Of a stretch of DNA of 8,138 nt, positions 6,875-8,138 are shown in pieces. Position 1 is the stretch's first letter, and each line of letters opens with the position of its first letter. The stretch comes from Elusimicrobiota bacterium (GTDB lineage Bacteria > CG03 > SLGR01 > PWQF01). The position numbers and the translations under genes were made by a program. Location of the stretch: contig PWMP01000035.1 in the NCBI GenBank assembly GCA_003558145.1, positions 1 through 8,138 of the forward strand. The letters run 5' to 3'. The notes beneath the pieces were generated by a model. The model did no database searches. It was not told the DNA's origin and was given only the letters and a program-made list of their open reading frames with translations.

Positions 6875-7426
6875 TTATTTTCTCCTTTCTAATTTTTCCG
6901 TTATAACTTTCTTAACCTTAATGTCATGCCGTTCGCATGGCAGACTTTCTTCAATTCCGAAAGAGTAGCAAAGTCCCACTGTAGCTGTTTCTTCCGGAAG
7001 ACGTACAAGAAATCTGTCATAATAACCGCCGCCACGCCCAAGTCTGAGACCCGTAGAAGTAAAACAGAGGCCCGGAACTACAACGAGGTCTATATTTTCG
7101 GGGGCTACTTTTTCCCCGGGGGGAGGCTGTGGTATTTTATATAATCCCGGTTCAAGTTCAGCCGTATTTTTCAGGCGGAACGGAACTATATTTTCGTCCT
7201 CTATACGGGGAGCGTAAACTTTCTTGCCTGATTCGATAAGTTTTTCGATAAGTTTAAGAGTGTCAGGCTCCCCTTTTACCGAAACATAAACCATTATTTT
7301 TTCAGCTTTTTCCAGTACAGGAAGTTTCATAAGCCTGCTTAATATTTTTCTATCTGCTTCTTTCTTTTTAGCTTCTTTAAAACTGCGGCGCAGGCATATA
7401 TGTTTATTTCTCAGATTTTTTTTCAT
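6875..7426 (-). CDS. 5-formyltetrahydrofolate cyclo-ligase
   Basis: Converts 5-formyl-THF with ATP to 5,10-methenyl-THF, returning the storage or inhibitory folate to the active one-carbon pool; cytoplasmic. It has 183 residues, the usual size. Seen: a basic N-terminus of the K..LR....LRR type, VYVSVKGEPDT (47-56, the Glu 53 region of the folate site), DLVVVPGLCF (113-122), and the ATP-binding glycine-rich signature GLRLGRGGGYYDRFL (126-140), then LPCERHDIKVKKVITE (162-177). Its product is a substrate of FolD, which lies two genes downstream in the same run. The ATG overlaps the rarA stop (ATGA) and has no recognisable Shine-Dalgarno sequence, so its translation probably relies on ribosomes finishing rarA. 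In many proteobacteria the homologue is ygfA and follows the 6S RNA gene; here no space for such an RNA exists. Confidence 0.95.
   Translation of the reverse strand: MKKNLRNKHICLRRSFKEAKKKEADRKILSRLMKLPVLEKAEKIMVYVSVKGEPDTLKLIEKLIESGKKVYAPRIEDENIVPFRLKNTAELEPGLYKIPQPPPGEKVAPENIDLVVVPGLCFTSTGLRLGRGGGYYDRFLVRLPEETATVGLCYSFGIEESLPCERHDIKVKKVITEKLERRK
6882..6888 (-). promoter_or_regulatory. Ribosome binding site of rny
   Basis: AAAGGAG on the minus strand, 10 bases before the rny ATG and embedded in the last codons of the cyclo-ligase gene. It is the best-placed strong Shine-Dalgarno match in the window, suggesting good independent initiation on rny within the polycistronic message. Confidence 0.65.
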
Positions 7427-8138
7427 TTTTCGGAGTTTTCCATTATGAATTTTAAATACCTGCGTATGTGTTTTTCATGTCCCCGGTCAGTCGGCCTGTA
7501 AAATTTTTTTTCTTTTTCCATATATTTCTGCCGGACATAACCGTACTTGAAATCATGGGGATAAAGATAGCTGTCCGCCCCTTTTTTTGTGAGATGATCC
7601 GGAACGGAAAAACTGCTGTTTTTTTCAATATCTTTACGCGCCCTGTTCAAAGCCATATACGACGCATTGCTTTTAGGAGCGGTTGCTATATATACGGCGG
7701 CCTGGGCAAGTATTATTCCGGCTTCAGGAAAGCCAACTTTTTCAACACTGTCAAGAGCAGCAGTGGCAATGAGAAGAGCCTGCGGATCGGCATTACCGAT
7801 ATCTTCCGAGGCGCAGATGACAATTCTGCGGGCAATAAACCTTTCATCTTCACCCGAAGAAATCATTTTTGCCAAGTAATAAACAGCCGCATCGGGATCC
7901 GAACCCCGCATGCTTTTTATAAAAGCGGATATGGTATCGTAATGTTCGTCACCGGCACGATCATATCTGAATTTTTTATCAGCAGCGAGAAGCTCCACCG
8001 AATCACTGCTTATATCCCCCCCGGCATTTGCTGCAGCGGCCGTCTCAAGTATATTAAGAGCGTAGCGGGCATCTCCAACGGCTTTTCGGGCTATAAGCTC
8101 AGCGGCTTCTTTTTTAAGTGAAATTTTTTCCCTGCCCA
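7423..8138 (-). CDS. rarA: Replication-associated recombination protein RarA/MgsA (partial, N-terminus beyond the right edge)
   Basis: AAA+ ATPase of the clamp-loader-like RarA/MgsA/WRNIP1 family that acts at stalled replication forks and single-strand gaps. Only the C-terminal 237 residues lie in the window; the Walker A and B motifs of the ATPase core are outside it. Seen: GDARYALNILE (end of the AAA+ lid), YDRAGDEHYDTISAFIKSMR and GSDPDAAVYYLAKM, which are family hallmarks. These are followed by ARRIVICASEDIGNADPQAL, AQAAVYIATAPKSNASY, then YPHDFKYGYVRQKY and FYRPTDRGHEKHIR. These C-terminal segments form the tetramerisation region. A GTG at 7998 is internal and is not the start, because homologous sequence continues in frame to the window edge. 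The gene is the first visible member of the run, so any promoter must be to its right. Confidence 0.95.
   Translation of the reverse strand, partial: GREKISLKKEAAELIARKAVGDARYALNILETAAAANAGGDISSDSVELLAADKKFRYDRAGDEHYDTISAFIKSMRGSDPDAAVYYLAKMISSGEDERFIARRIVICASEDIGNADPQALLIATAALDSVEKVGFPEAGIILAQAAVYIATAPKSNASYMALNRARKDIEKNSSFSVPDHLTKKGADSYLYPHDFKYGYVRQKYMEKEKKFYRPTDRGHEKHIRRYLKFIMENSEK

Noticed and set aside
6150..6968. 272-codon open frame on the plus strand opposite rny
   Set aside because: It is antisense to the coiled-coil and KH region of rny. Its Ser- and Phe-rich translation is what the complement of Glu/Lys-rich codons gives. No ribosome binding site or family motif was seen.
7427..7445. 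Possible 6S RNA gene before the 5-formyltetrahydrofolate cyclo-ligase gene, as in many proteobacteria
   Set aside because: There is no intergenic space: rarA coding sequence runs directly into the cyclo-ligase start.
7423..7998. A short stand-alone 191-residue protein starting at the GTG at 7998
   Set aside because: RarA homology continues in frame upstream (GDARYALNILE and more) to the window edge, so this GTG is internal.
1..8138. CRISPR arrays, insertion sequences, tRNA genes, defence genes
   Set aside because: Virtually every base is in a recognised housekeeping gene; no repeat array, terminal inverted repeat, transposase or tRNA-like sequence was seen.

Overview
The window is a single unbroken run of nine protein-coding genes, all on the minus strand, with no intergenic gap longer than 7 bases. 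In transcription order (from the right end of the window to the left) they are: rarA (5' end cut by the window), 5-formyltetrahydrofolate cyclo-ligase, rny (RNase Y), a ymdB-type metallophosphoesterase, folD, xseA, xseB, ispA and dxs (3' end cut by the window). I see no RNA gene, mobile element, CRISPR array, promoter or terminator. Any promoter must lie upstream of rarA, beyond the right edge, or inside a coding region.

The junctions are very tight. Three are ATGA start/stop overlaps (rarA/cyclo-ligase, rny/ymdB, ispA/dxs). Two are longer overlaps (folD/xseA 38 bases; xseB/ispA 29 bases with the start chosen here). Three are gaps of 2 to 7 bases, with the Shine-Dalgarno sequence lying in the tail of the preceding gene. 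This implies one polycistronic mRNA with extensive translational coupling.

Functionally the run mixes replication-fork maintenance (RarA), one-carbon folate metabolism (cyclo-ligase, FolD), mRNA turnover (RNase Y) with its usual genomic partner YmdB, exonuclease VII (XseA and XseB), and the entry and prenyl-chain steps of non-mevalonate isoprenoid synthesis (Dxs, IspA). The folD-xseA-xseB-ispA-dxs block has the same order as in Bacillus subtilis and many other bacteria, and rny-ymdB is also a well-known pair. Here the two blocks are fused behind a cyclo-ligase gene and rarA.

The organism is a bacterium of moderate, somewhat AT-leaning composition with strong AAAGGAG-type ribosome binding sites and compact gene packing. 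RNase Y plus YmdB and the xse-isp-dxs order recall Firmicutes, but the same features occur in other phyla and in uncultured lineages, so I do not assign a phylum.

Most of the window is ordinary housekeeping. The most notable departures are in two enzymes. FolD has lost the canonical catalytic lysine position and several signature residues around the folate pocket. IspA lacks most of the loop after the second aspartate-rich motif that normally carries a conserved K-x-T-Y segment. No new defence or mobile system is visible.
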